Below are positions 7,637 to 15,796 of a stretch of 64,000 nucleotides of DNA, in pieces. Each line of letters opens with the position of its first letter. The stretch's first letter is position 1. The translations under genes and the position numbers were made by a program. The notes beneath the pieces are model-generated. The model did not search any database and was not told the origin of the DNA. It saw only the letters and a list, made by a program, of their open reading frames with translations. The DNA comes from Streptomyces massasporeus (GTDB lineage: Bacteria > Actinomycetota > Actinomycetes > Streptomycetales > Streptomycetaceae): NCBI RefSeq assembly GCF_014648995.1, contig NZ_BMSE01000001.1:1041968-1105967 (forward strand), read 5' to 3'.

Positions 7637-9828
7637 GTCCCCAGCCGCAGGCAGCCGTGGGCGCTCCGCTGTCCCGTGTGGATGGCCGGCTCAAAGTCAC
7701 GGGCAAGGCGCGGTACGCCGCCGAGTTCGATGTCGACGGCGCGGTGCACGCGGTCATCGTCGATGCGAGTATCGGCCGCGGCCGCATCACCTCCCTCGAC
7801 ACCCGTGACGCCGAAAAGCACCCGGGCGTGCTGCGGGTGATCAGCCACCGCAACGCGCCGAAGCTGCCGTACCGCGACAACTCCGGCTCGAACAACCTGC
7901 CCGGGCGCAGGCTACGGGTGTTCCAGGACGACCGGGTGCTCTTCCACGGCCAGCCCGTCGCCGTCGTCGTCGCCACGACCCTGGAGGCCGCCCAGCACGG
8001 CGCCAGCCTGGTCAAGGTCGAGTACGACGCCGAGCAGCCCTCGACCGACCTTCACGAGGGCAAGCCGGACAAGCCGACGAACTACGCACGCGGCGACGCG
8101 GACGCCGGGCTGGCCTCCTCGGCCGTGCGCCTGGACCTGAGGTACCGGTTGGCGCGCAACCACCACAACCCGATGGAGCCGCACGCCACCATCGCCCGCT
8201 GGGACGGCAACAAGGTCACCGTGTGGGACAAGACGCAGTGGGTGATGGGCACCCGCGACGAGATCGCCGCCGTGTTCGACCTGCCCGCGGATGCGGTGCG
8301 GGTGATCAATCCGTTTGTCGGGGGCGGCTTCGGCAGCGGGCTGCGCTGCTGGCCGCACACGATCGTCGCCGCTGTGGCCGCGCGGGAGACGAAGCGGCCG
8401 GTCAAGCTGGTGCTCAGCCGTCGGCAGATGTACTTCGGCACCGGCTTCCGGCCCACCTACGAGTACCGGCTGCGACTGGGCAGCGACCGGCGCGGCCGGC
8501 TGACCGCCGCGACCCACGACATCGACGCGGAGACCTCGTCGTACGAGACGTTCACCGAAGGGGTCATGGCGCCCGGGCAGATGCTCTACAGCATGCCCCA
8601 CGTCAGCCAGACCTACCGGACGGTGCCGCTGGATGTGAACACGCCGATCTGGATGCGCGGCCCCGGCTTCGCGTCGGCCTCGTTCGTCATCGAGTCGGCG
8701 ATGGACGAGCTCGCCCACAAGCTCGGCGTCGACCCGATCGAGCTGCGCCGACGCAACGAACCGTCCGAGGACGAGGCGAAGAACCTGCCGTTCTCCACCC
8801 GGCGGCTGCGTGAGTGCTACACGGTCGGCGCCCGTGAGTTCGGCTGGGATCGCCGTAATCCCAGGCCCCGTTCCACCCGTGACGGGGACTGGCTGGTCGG
8901 CCTGGGGATGGCGGCCGGCGTCTACGACCCCGGGCGTTTCCCCGCGCAGGCCCGGGCCCGCCTCCACGCCGACGGCACCGCTGTGGTCGAGGCGGCCGCC
9001 ACTGACATGGGTCCGGGCACCTACACCTCGCAGACCCAGGTGGCCGCGGACGCGCTCGGGCTGACCATGCGCACGGTGACCTTCAGGCTCGGTGACTCCC
9101 TGTATCCGCAGACCGGCCCGCACGGCGGCTCGTCGACCATGGCCAGCGTCGGCTCCGCCGTCGTCGACGCCTGCAACAAGGTGCGGCAGCAGGCGATCAG
9201 ACTGGCCGTCGAGGACGAAGAGTCGCCTCTGCACGGAGTGCCGGCCGACGACGTCGTCGTGCGCAACGGGCGGCTGCACGTGCGTGGCACACCGGCCCGC
9301 GGAGAGACGTACCGCAGCCTCTTGGCCCGCCACAGCCGCTCCCACCTTGAAGCACGCGGCAACTATGCCGGTCCGCCGACTCCCGAACGGAACTCCTACA
9401 ACGCCTACAACGCCACCTTCGCCGAGGTCGCGGTGGACGCGACGCTGGGGCTGGTGCGGGTCCGGCGCATGCTCGGCGTGTACGACGCGGGCCGCATCAT
9501 CAGCCCCAAGCTCGCCGAGAGCCAGGCCATCGGCGGCATCGTGGGCGGCATCGGCACGGCCCTGCTGGAGCACACGGTCACCGACCACCGCGACGGCCGG
9601 ATCGTCAACGCCAACCTCGCCGACTACCTCGTCCCCGTCAACGCCGACGTCCCCCAGGTACGGGCGATCTACCTGGACGGCGAGGACAACGCGGGCAACT
9701 CATTGGGGGTGAAGGGGCTCGGCGAGGTCGTCCAGGTGGGTGTGGCGGCCGCGATCGGCAACGCGGTCTTCAACGCCACCGGCCGACGGGTCCGTGAACT
9801 GCCCATCACCGCCGAGGCGTTGCTCTGA
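7633..9828 (+). CDS. Molybdopterin-binding catalytic subunit of aldehyde oxidoreductase (PaoC-like)
   Basis: A 731-residue large subunit of the xanthine oxidase family, the one that binds the molybdenum cofactor and oxidises the substrate. Family motifs include FVGGGFGSG (about residue 230), the segment IWMRGPGFASASF, the GPHGGSSTMASVGSAV region, and near the C-terminus GVKGLGEVVQVG, where the Glu is the expected catalytic base. Length matches PaoC (about 730). The GTG start overlaps the paoB stop by 4 nt. A strong hairpin follows at 9848-9886. Likely substrates are aldehydes, by analogy with PaoABC; a purine substrate is less likely given the subunit type. Confidence 0.92.
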   Translation: MSPQPQAAVGAPLSRVDGRLKVTGKARYAAEFDVDGAVHAVIVDASIGRGRITSLDTRDAEKHPGVLRVISHRNAPKLPYRDNSGSNNLPGRRLRVFQDDRVLFHGQPVAVVVATTLEAAQHGASLVKVEYDAEQPSTDLHEGKPDKPTNYARGDADAGLASSAVRLDLRYRLARNHHNPMEPHATIARWDGNKVTVWDKTQWVMGTRDEIAAVFDLPADAVRVINPFVGGGFGSGLRCWPHTIVAAVAARETKRPVKLVLSRRQMYFGTGFRPTYEYRLRLGSDRRGRLTAATHDIDAETSSYETFTEGVMAPGQMLYSMPHVSQTYRTVPLDVNTPIWMRGPGFASASFVIESAMDELAHKLGVDPIELRRRNEPSEDEAKNLPFSTRRLRECYTVGAREFGWDRRNPRPRSTRDGDWLVGLGMAAGVYDPGRFPAQARARLHADGTAVVEAAATDMGPGTYTSQTQVAADALGLTMRTVTFRLGDSLYPQTGPHGGSSTMASVGSAVVDACNKVRQQAIRLAVEDEESPLHGVPADDVVVRNGRLHVRGTPARGETYRSLLARHSRSHLEARGNYAGPPTPERNSYNAYNATFAEVAVDATLGLVRVRRMLGVYDAGRIISPKLAESQAIGGIVGGIGTALLEHTVTDHRDGRIVNANLADYLVPVNADVPQVRAIYLDGEDNAGNSLGVKGLGEVVQVGVAAAIGNAVFNATGRRVRELPITAEALL

Positions 9829-9847
9829 CACCACCGCCTCCCTAGAC

Positions 9848-9886
9848 GGGTCCGGCAGCCGAACCCCCCGTACGGCTGCCGGACCC
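9848..9886 (+). terminator. Strong stem-loop after the PaoC-like gene
   Basis: GGGTCCGGCAGCCG pairs perfectly with CGGCTGCCGGACCC across an 11-nt loop, a 14-bp GC-rich stem. It has no U run, as is usual for Streptomyces terminators. It separates the three structural genes from the maturation gene by about 140 nt, so it could end or attenuate the operon transcript. Confidence 0.7.
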
Positions 9887-9972
9887 TCCCGGGCCGCCGC
9901 CTCACATGCGCCCCCGTCAACGCGGCAGCGGCCCGCCTTCTGCGACAGCGACCGTCTGCTCTGGAGTCCCCC

Positions 9973-11139
9973 ATGCTCAACATCGCGGACGCACTGCGCC
10001 GCTGGTGCCGCGAGGAACGCCCCTTCGCCCTGGCCACCGTCGTCGACCTCACCGGCAGCGCACCCCTGCCCATCGGTACCTCGGTAGCGGTGGACGAGGA
10101 CGGCAACGCCATCGGCAGCATCTCCGGCGGGTGCGTCGAAGGCGCGGTGTACGAACTGTGCCAACAGGTGCTCCAAGAGCAAGGCCCTTCACAGCGTGCC
10201 CGGTTCGGCTACTCCGACGACGACGCCTTCGCCGTGGGACTGACCTGCGGTGGCGAACTCGACGTGCTCATCCAGTGCATCGACCCGGCCGCACAGCCGC
10301 ATCTCGGCGCGGCGCTCGCCGAGGCGGTCGAGGGCCGGCCCGCCGCCGTCGCCCAGGTCGTGGACGGGCCTGAAGCATTGCTCGGCGCCACTTTGTGTGT
10401 CGTCGGCGGCAGTTGGATCGCCGACAGCGCGCTCGGCGACGGGCCGACCGGCCGGGCGGTGGCGGACTGGGCCACCGCCCAACTGCGCACCGGCCGCACC
10501 GCACTCCTCACGCTCGGCGGAGACGTCGGCACCTGCCCCGAGCAGCTCTCCGTCCTCGTCCACGCGGCCGCCACCCGCCCCCGCATGCTGATCTTCGGCG
10601 CCGTCGACTTCGCCGCCGCCCTCGCCCAAGCCGGCCGGTTCCTGGGCTATCACGTCACCGTGTGCGACGCCCGCCCCGTCTTCGCCACCAAGGCACGCTT
10701 CCCGCACGCCGACGAGGTGGTCGTCGACTGGCCCCACCGCTACCTGGCACAGACGGCCGTGGACGCCCGTACCGCCGTCTGTGTGCTCACCCACGACGCC
10801 AAGTTCGACATCCCCCTACTGCAGCTGGCACTCGACCTACCCGTCGGCTACGTCGGCGCGATGGGCTCCCGGCGCACCCACAAAGAGCGCCTTCTCCGTC
10901 TGCGCGAAGTAGGCGCCACACCGGAGCAGTTGGCCCGGCTGCGGTCCCCGATCGGCCTCGACCTCGGCGCCCGCACCCCCGAGGAGACGGCCATCTCCAT
11001 CACCGCGGAGATCATCGCCCACCGGGGCCGAGGGAGCGGCTTGCCTCTGGTCCGGGTCAGCGGCCCGATCCACCGCGTTTCCCAGGCGGTACCGGAGACA
11101 GCGCGGCACCGGGAAGGAATGGTCTCGGGAACGTGCTGA
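9973..11139 (+). CDS. XdhC/CoxI-family molybdenum cofactor maturation protein (PaoD-like)
   Basis: A 388-residue XdhC-family protein. The N-terminal XdhC/CoxI domain shows the TGSAPLPIGTSVAV and SISGGCVEGAV motifs. The C-terminal Rossmann part shows LIFGAVDFAAALAQAGRFLG, VCDARPVFATKARFP, CVLTHDAKFDIPLL and YVGAMGSRRTHKERL. XdhC proteins bind the molybdenum cofactor, guide its sulfuration or cytidylylation and insert it into the apo-enzyme, so this is the dedicated chaperone of the PaoABC-like enzyme. The stop overlaps the GTG of moaA by 7 nt, so maturation factor and cofactor synthesis are translated together. Confidence 0.9.
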   Translation: MLNIADALRRWCREERPFALATVVDLTGSAPLPIGTSVAVDEDGNAIGSISGGCVEGAVYELCQQVLQEQGPSQRARFGYSDDDAFAVGLTCGGELDVLIQCIDPAAQPHLGAALAEAVEGRPAAVAQVVDGPEALLGATLCVVGGSWIADSALGDGPTGRAVADWATAQLRTGRTALLTLGGDVGTCPEQLSVLVHAAATRPRMLIFGAVDFAAALAQAGRFLGYHVTVCDARPVFATKARFPHADEVVVDWPHRYLAQTAVDARTAVCVLTHDAKFDIPLLQLALDLPVGYVGAMGSRRTHKERLLRLREVGATPEQLARLRSPIGLDLGARTPEETAISITAEIIAHRGRGSGLPLVRVSGPIHRVSQAVPETARHREGMVSGTC

Positions 11140-12122
11140 TCGACACCTACAGCCGGGTGGCCACCGACCTGAGGGTCTCGCTGACCGACCGGTGCAATCT
11201 GCGCTGCACCTACTGCATGCCCGAGGAGGGACTGGAGTGGCTGGCCAAGCCGGACCTGCTCACGGACGACGAGATCGTCCGTCTGATCGACATCGCCGTC
11301 ACCACCCTCGGCATCGAAGGGGTCCGCTTCACCGGCGGCGAGCCCTTGCTGCGCCCCGGCCTGGCCGGCATCGTCGAGCAGGTCGCGGCACTTGACCCGC
11401 GCCCCCAGATGTCCCTCACGACCAACGGCATCGGCCTCAAACGCACGGCGGCCGCCCTGAAGGCGGCGGGCCTGGACCGGGTCAACGTCTCCCTCGACAC
11501 CCTCCGCCCGGACGTCTTCAAGACCCTCACCCGCCGCGACCGCCACAAGGACGTCATCGAGGGCCTGTACGCCGCCCGCGAGGCGGGCCTGACCCCGGTC
11601 AAGGCCAACTCGGTCCTGATGCCCGGACTGAACGACGACGAGGCGCCAGAACTGCTGGCCTGGGCCGTGGAGCACGACTACGAGCTGCGCTTCATCGAGC
11701 AGATGCCCCTGGACGCCCAGCACGGCTGGAAGCGCGACGGCATGATCACCGCCGGGGACATCCTGACCTCCCTGCGCACCCGCTTCGAGCTCACCGAGGA
11801 GGGGTCCGAGCAGCGCGGCTCGGCCCCGGCGGAGCGCTGGCTCGTGGACGGCGGCCCGCATAACGTGGGCGTCATCGCCTCGGTCACCCGTCCGTTCTGC
11901 GCCGCCTGCGACCGCACCCGGCTCACCGCCGACGGCCAGGTACGAACCTGCCTGTTCGCTCGCGAGGAGACCGACCTGCGCGAGGCCCTGCGCTCCGACG
12001 CCTCCGACGAGGAGATCGCCCGCATCTGGCGCGAGGCGATGTGGGGCAAGAAGGCGGGCGCGGGCCTGGACGACCCGACGTTCGTCCAGCCGGGCCGCCC
12101 CATGTCCGCGATCGGAGGGTAA
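11133..12122 (+). CDS. moaA: GTP 3',8-cyclase MoaA
   Basis: A 329-residue radical SAM enzyme that rearranges GTP in the first step of molybdenum cofactor synthesis. The radical SAM cluster motif CNLRCTYC is at residues 21-28, with FTGGEPLLRPG after it. The second cluster is in FCAACDRTRLTADGQVRTCLF (first two Cys, then the later Cys). The protein ends in the conserved Gly-Gly tail (SAIGG) needed for activity. The GTG at 11133, reading VLIDTYSRVATDLR, gives the family's standard N-terminus. Its coupling to the XdhC-type gene suggests extra cofactor supply for the upstream aldehyde oxidoreductase. Confidence 0.95.
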   Translation: MLIDTYSRVATDLRVSLTDRCNLRCTYCMPEEGLEWLAKPDLLTDDEIVRLIDIAVTTLGIEGVRFTGGEPLLRPGLAGIVEQVAALDPRPQMSLTTNGIGLKRTAAALKAAGLDRVNVSLDTLRPDVFKTLTRRDRHKDVIEGLYAAREAGLTPVKANSVLMPGLNDDEAPELLAWAVEHDYELRFIEQMPLDAQHGWKRDGMITAGDILTSLRTRFELTEEGSEQRGSAPAERWLVDGGPHNVGVIASVTRPFCAACDRTRLTADGQVRTCLFAREETDLREALRSDASDEEIARIWREAMWGKKAGAGLDDPTFVQPGRPMSAIGG

Positions 12123-12135
12123 GAAATTCCCTCCT
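12115..12135. promoter_or_regulatory. Inverted repeat at the moaA stop, possible weak operator or terminator
   Basis: GGAGGG and CCCTCC flank a 9-nt centre containing AAATT. The centre and right half resemble the GGGAGAANNTCCTCCC operator seen three times downstream, but the arms differ. It spans the moaA stop codon, and a second repeat (TTCCC ... GGGAA) follows, so a role in termination is equally possible. Confidence 0.3.
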
Positions 12136-12217
12136 CGGATAGGAGCCTTCCCGGGACGGGGAATCCCACTGCTCGCCGCTGTATTTCTTGAATTCCTACG
12201 GAGCGACATGGCTCACA

Positions 12218-12370
12218 ATCGGCGAGAACGTCGCCGACTTCGTCTACGGCCACGGCCTAATGACGACCAACGCACATATCGTCGCTGGCGTGGACCGTCC
12301 GAGGATCCAGGCCGGCGGGGCGAGGCAGACGCTGCCCGCGACCGTCGTCCCGTACAACCTGGCGGTGTCG
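12218..12370 (+). pseudogene. MarP-like trypsin-fold serine protease fragment
   Basis: The frame from 12188 reads VADFVYGHGLMTTNAHIVAG then VDRPRIQAGGARQTLPATVV, which closely resembles the catalytic-His region (TNAHVVAG) of MarP-type membrane serine proteases. The membrane domain before it and the Asp and Ser regions after it are absent, so this is a roughly 50-codon relic. It occupies the leader region of the first MFS gene. Confidence 0.6.
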
Positions 12371-12426
12371 CGGGGAAATCGGGAATCGTTCCCCGGGGAG
12401 ATCACTCGCCGGTCCTTCACGAAGCA

Positions 12427-12442
12427 GGGAGAAATTCCTCCC
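12427..12442. promoter_or_regulatory. Operator GGGAGAANNTCCTCCC, copy 1 (before MFS gene 1)
   Basis: GGGAGAAATTCCTCCC lies 88 bp before the first MFS gene. It matches the copies at 15650 and 18153 at every position except the two central bases, and it is an imperfect palindrome (GGGAG ... CTCCC). The neighbouring MmyB-like regulators are the likely binders. Confidence 0.65.
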
Positions 12443-12530
12443 CCTCACAGAACGCCCTTGCGGTGCGATGCTCTACAGCGTCCCCACCCCGCAGCGGTCG
12501 CACATCGCCCTGAAAAGAGAATGAAACCGA

Positions 12531-13781
12531 ATGTCACCCATTCACGACGGCCGGCCCCACAGATTGCCCTTCGTCGTCCTGGTGCTGTCCGCCGGAACAT
12601 TCCTCATGGGCACCACCGAATTCGTCATCGCGGGCCTGCTGCCCGAGATCGCCGACGATCTGAATGTCAGCGTGTCCCATGCGGGCCTGCTGATCACTGC
12701 CTTCGCAGCAGGCATGATCGTCGGCGCGCCGGTGATGGCGATCGCGACGCTGCACCTGCCCCGGCGCTCCACGCTGATCCTCGCGCTCGCCGTCTTCGCC
12801 CTGGGCCACCTGGTCGCCGCGCTCAGCTCGTCCTTCGCGCTCGTGCTCGCGGCCCGCGTGGTGACCGCACTGGCCACCGGGACCTTCTGGTGTGTCGGCG
12901 CGCTCGTGGCCACGACCGCGGCGGGACCGGCAGCGACGTCACGGGCCCTGGGCATGCTCCTGGGAGGTCTGACCGTGGCCACCGTGGCCGGCGTACCTCT
13001 GGGCGCGTGGCTGGGGCAGCTGTCGGGCTGGCGCGGGCCGTTCTGGGTACTGGCCGTACTGTCAGCCGGCGCGGCGGCGGTCATCGGCCGGTACATCCCT
13101 GCCGACGAGCGACGCGAAGCGCCGTCCGTCCGGGCCGAGTTCGCAGCGCTGCGCGATGTCCGGGTCTGGCTGACGCTCAGTGCCATGACGCTGCTGATGG
13201 GCGGGGTCCTGGCTACGTACACCTACATCTCGCCCCTGCTCACCGAACGGGCCGGCATCCCCGCCGCAGCCGTGCCCATGGTCCTGACCGGCTACGGCCT
13301 GGGCGCCCTGCTGGGCACCACGGTCGGCGGCCGCCTCGGCGACCGCCGACCCCTCGCCACGCTCATCACCTCCGCCGCTTTTACCACACTGGTCCTGCTG
13401 TTGTTGACCTTGCTCTCCCCGAACCCCGTGGCGGCCGTCATCTTGGTGACACTCATGGGGATGACCGGCTTCGCCGCGACCCCGGTGCTCGGCGCACTGG
13501 CCCTGCGCTTCTCCAGTTCCGCGCCCACCCTCGTCTCCGGCCTCAGCGGCTCGGCGCCCAACGTGGGCATCGCCATCGGCTCCTGGACGGCGGGCATCGC
13601 CCTGACCTCACCGCTGCAGCAGGCAGGGCCCCCGCTCGTCGGCACCGTGGCGGCCGCCCTCACTCTCCTACCGCTGACCGCGCTCGCGCTGATGCGCGCC
13701 ACCCGCTCCGATACGCCCCCGCCTCAGCCAGGAACAGCCGCAGACCAGGCGATCCGGTGCGGCACTCAGGACATCGGCTGA
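12531..13781 (+). CDS. MFS transporter, AraJ/Cmx-type drug exporter (paralogue 1)
   Basis: A 416-residue membrane protein with about twelve hydrophobic segments. The opening [18 protein letters not shown] is characteristic of the AraJ/CmlR-type drug:proton antiporter group. The [19 protein letters not shown] segment and the loop after helix 2 (LPRRSTLILAL) also fit. It probably exports a small hydrophobic compound from the cytosol. A close paralogue is at 18290. The gene ends about 90 bp from the convergent regulator genes and has an operator copy upstream, implying control by them. Start ATG follows AAAAGAGA and gives the family's usual short N-terminus. Confidence 0.88.
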   Translation: MSPIHDGRPHRLPFVVLVLSAGTFLMGTTEFVIAGLLPEIADDLNVSVSHAGLLITAFAAGMIVGAPVMAIATLHLPRRSTLILALAVFALGHLVAALSSSFALVLAARVVTALATGTFWCVGALVATTAAGPAATSRALGMLLGGLTVATVAGVPLGAWLGQLSGWRGPFWVLAVLSAGAAAVIGRYIPADERREAPSVRAEFAALRDVRVWLTLSAMTLLMGGVLATYTYISPLLTERAGIPAAAVPMVLTGYGLGALLGTTVGGRLGDRRPLATLITSAAFTTLVLLLLTLLSPNPVAAVILVTLMGMTGFAATPVLGALALRFSSSAPTLVSGLSGSAPNVGIAIGSWTAGIALTSPLQQAGPPLVGTVAAALTLLPLTALALMRATRSDTPPPQPGTAADQAIRCGTQDIG

Positions 13782-13873
13782 CGCAAGGCTCGCCCACGGG
13801 CTGCACCTCACGCTCGGAGCGACAGAGCCTGAGGTACAGCCGGTCGGGATCCCTCGGTTGGGCACGGCACCAG

Positions 13874-14743
13874 TCAGCGGAGGGATGCAGAGGGCGAAAG
13901 GTTCTGCTCGGTGGCCCAGCTGGCGAGGATGCGCAGTCGCTCGTGGGTGGGCGAACCGGGGGCGGCGGTCCAGACGGTCAGGTGCTGGTCGGGATCGGTA
14001 TTGGCGGTGAGGGTGTCCCAGTCCAGGACGAGTTCGCCGACGACCGGATGGTTGAGGGTCTTGGTGCCCACGGTGCGGGCCGCGACCCGGTGATCGCCCC
14101 ACCACTGGGCGAACTGCTTGTCCCGTGTGGACAGTTCACCGACCAGCTCGATGAGACGGGGATCCTCGGGATACTTCGCCGCCTCCATCCGCACCTGCGC
14201 CACGGCGATCCGCGCCGAGCCCTCCCAGTCGGCGTAGAGGCTGCGCATCGCCGGATCGGTGAAGATGAGCCGCGGGTAGTTGCGGTGCTTCTCCGCAATA
14301 CGGGAGAAGTCGGTGACCAGGGCGGCGGCCAGTGCGTTCCACGCGAGAATGTCCCCGCGCCGGCCCTGCACGATGGCCGGGGTAGCGGTGAGGTCGTCCA
14401 GTACGCGTTGCAACTGGGGTTGTACCTTCTGCCTGCCGTGGCGCCGGGTGCGGGTGGTGGTCTTGCCCGCGAGCTGGAAGAGATAGCCCCGCTCGTCGTC
14501 GTCCAGGTGGAGGACGCGGGCGATGATGTCCAGGACGGGGGCGGACGCCTGCATACGGCCCTGCTCGAGACGCGTGTAGTAGTCCGTGCTGATCGAGGCG
14601 AGCTGGGCGACCTCCTCACGGCGCAGCCCGTCCACCCGGCGGGGACCCCCGGTCTCCGGCAGCCCGACCGTGCGCGGGCTCAGTTCGGAGCGGCGCTTCT
14701 TGAGGAACTCGCCCAGCTCATTGAGCGGAACGTTGCTGGTCAT
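13874..14743 (-). CDS. Helix-turn-helix regulator, MmyB-like ligand-binding type (tandem copy 1)
   Basis: A 289-residue regulator with an XRE-type HTH domain in the first 80 residues (LRREEVAQLASISTDYYTRL) and the MmyB-like/MLTR C-terminal domain, whose landmarks here are DILAWNALAAALVTDF and ADWEGSARIAVAQVR. Its ATG overlaps the stop of the very similar gene at 14740 in an ATGA arrangement, so both come from one message. The alternative in-frame ATG at 14752 (MGSMTSNV) is less likely because of this overlap. It converges on MFS gene 1. Family members usually control a neighbouring oxidoreductase or exporter in response to a small ligand. Confidence 0.88.
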   Translation of the reverse strand: MTSNVPLNELGEFLKKRRSELSPRTVGLPETGGPRRVDGLRREEVAQLASISTDYYTRLEQGRMQASAPVLDIIARVLHLDDDERGYLFQLAGKTTTRTRRHGRQKVQPQLQRVLDDLTATPAIVQGRRGDILAWNALAAALVTDFSRIAEKHRNYPRLIFTDPAMRSLYADWEGSARIAVAQVRMEAAKYPEDPRLIELVGELSTRDKQFAQWWGDHRVAARTVGTKTLNHPVVGELVLDWDTLTANTDPDQHLTVWTAAPGSPTHERLRILASWATEQNLSPSASLR

Positions 14744-15612
14744 GCTTCCCATCCTGACGAGGTCGGCAGGTTCTGGTCGGCGGCCCAGGAGGTGAGGATG
14801 CGCAGCTGGTCGTGCGCGGGGGAGCCCGGGGCGGCGGTCCAGACCGTCATGTACTGGTCGGGGTCGGTGCTGGCGGTGAGGGTGTCGCAGTCGAGGGTGA
14901 CCTCGCCCACGACCGGATGGATCAGGGTCTTCGTGCCCACGGTGCGGGCGGCAACCCGGTGGTCGCCCCACCACCGGGCGAACTGCTGGTCCCGCATGGA
15001 CAGTTCACCCACAAGTGCGATCAGACGAGGGCTTTCGGGATACTTCGCCGCTTCCATCCGCAGCTGCGCCACGGTGACCTGCGCAGTTGTCTCCCAGTCG
15101 GCGAACAGGCTGCGCATCGCCGGATCGGTGAAGAGGAGCCGCGGATAGTTGCGGTGCTTCTCCGGAACGCGGGAGAAATCCGTGACCAGCGCGGCAGCCA
15201 GCGCATTCCACGCCAAAATGTCCCCGCGCCGCCCCTGCACGATGGCCGGGACGGAGGTGAGGTCCTCCAGCACCCGCTGCAGTTGCGGCTGGACCTTCTG
15301 CGCGCCACGGCGCCGCGTGCGCACGGTGGTCTTGCCCGCGAGCTGGAACAGGTAGCCCCGCTCGTCGTCGTCCAGGTGGAGGACGCGGGCGATGATGTCC
15401 AGCACTGGAGCCGACGCCTGCATACGGCCCTGCTCGAGACGCGTGTAGTAGTCCGTACTGATGGAGGCGAGCTGGGCGACCTCTTCGCGGCGCAGCCCTT
15501 CGACCCGGCGGGGCCGGCTGGTCGACGGAAGTCCGACCGTGTGCGGGCTCAGCTGTGAGCGGCGCTTCTTGAGGAATTCTCCCAGTTCATTCAGGGTGAC
15601 ATTGCTGGTCAT
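14740..15612 (-). CDS. Helix-turn-helix regulator, MmyB-like ligand-binding type (tandem copy 2)
   Basis: A 290-residue paralogue of the gene at 13874, nearly collinear with it without gaps. Landmarks: GLRREEVAQLASISTDYYTR, identical DIIARVLHLDDDERGYLFQL, then GDILAWNALAAALVTDF. Many substitutions lie in the C-terminal ligand domain and the extreme C-terminus, so the copies may sense different ligands. Start placed at MTSNV to match the other copy; an ATG at 15624 (MLGSMTSNV) is possible. It is transcribed away from the alcohol dehydrogenase gene, with an operator copy 38 bp before its start, consistent with autoregulation. Confidence 0.88.
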   Translation of the reverse strand: MTSNVTLNELGEFLKKRRSQLSPHTVGLPSTSRPRRVEGLRREEVAQLASISTDYYTRLEQGRMQASAPVLDIIARVLHLDDDERGYLFQLAGKTTVRTRRRGAQKVQPQLQRVLEDLTSVPAIVQGRRGDILAWNALAAALVTDFSRVPEKHRNYPRLLFTDPAMRSLFADWETTAQVTVAQLRMEAAKYPESPRLIALVGELSMRDQQFARWWGDHRVAARTVGTKTLIHPVVGEVTLDCDTLTASTDPDQYMTVWTAAPGSPAHDQLRILTSWAADQNLPTSSGWEA

Positions 15613-15649
15613 GCTTCCCAGCATTACATCGATCGCACCCGCGGAAGGG

Positions 15650-15665
15650 GGGAGAATTTCCTCCC
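15650..15665. promoter_or_regulatory. Operator GGGAGAANNTCCTCCC, copy 2 (regulator/dehydrogenase intergenic)
   Basis: GGGAGAATTTCCTCCC sits between the divergent regulator pair and the alcohol dehydrogenase gene. The rightward side continues with CCCCGGATAGATTCC, in which TAGATT could serve as a -10 element. Confidence 0.65.
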
Positions 15666-15796
15666 TGGATGTTCCTCTCCCCGGATAGATTCCTCCGCTT
15701 ATCGCATCCGCCCTCGCGTGTGAGGCTCGATTTCGTGCAGCCGTTCCGGATTACCGGCTGCGATCCCGACCCCCGTACCGAAGGAGGCACCCCATC

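Noticed and set aside
10395..11132. A longer N-terminus for moaA
   Set aside because: The added part is an alternate frame of the XdhC-type gene. MoaA of standard length starts at the GTG at 11133.
12188..15148. A long open frame on the plus strand (nearly 1000 codons) across MFS gene 1 and the regulators
   Set aside because: It is an antisense or alternate-frame reading of the MFS gene and of the two regulators, Arg/Pro/His-rich with no domain, caused by high GC. Only its first part holds a real remnant (12218-12370).
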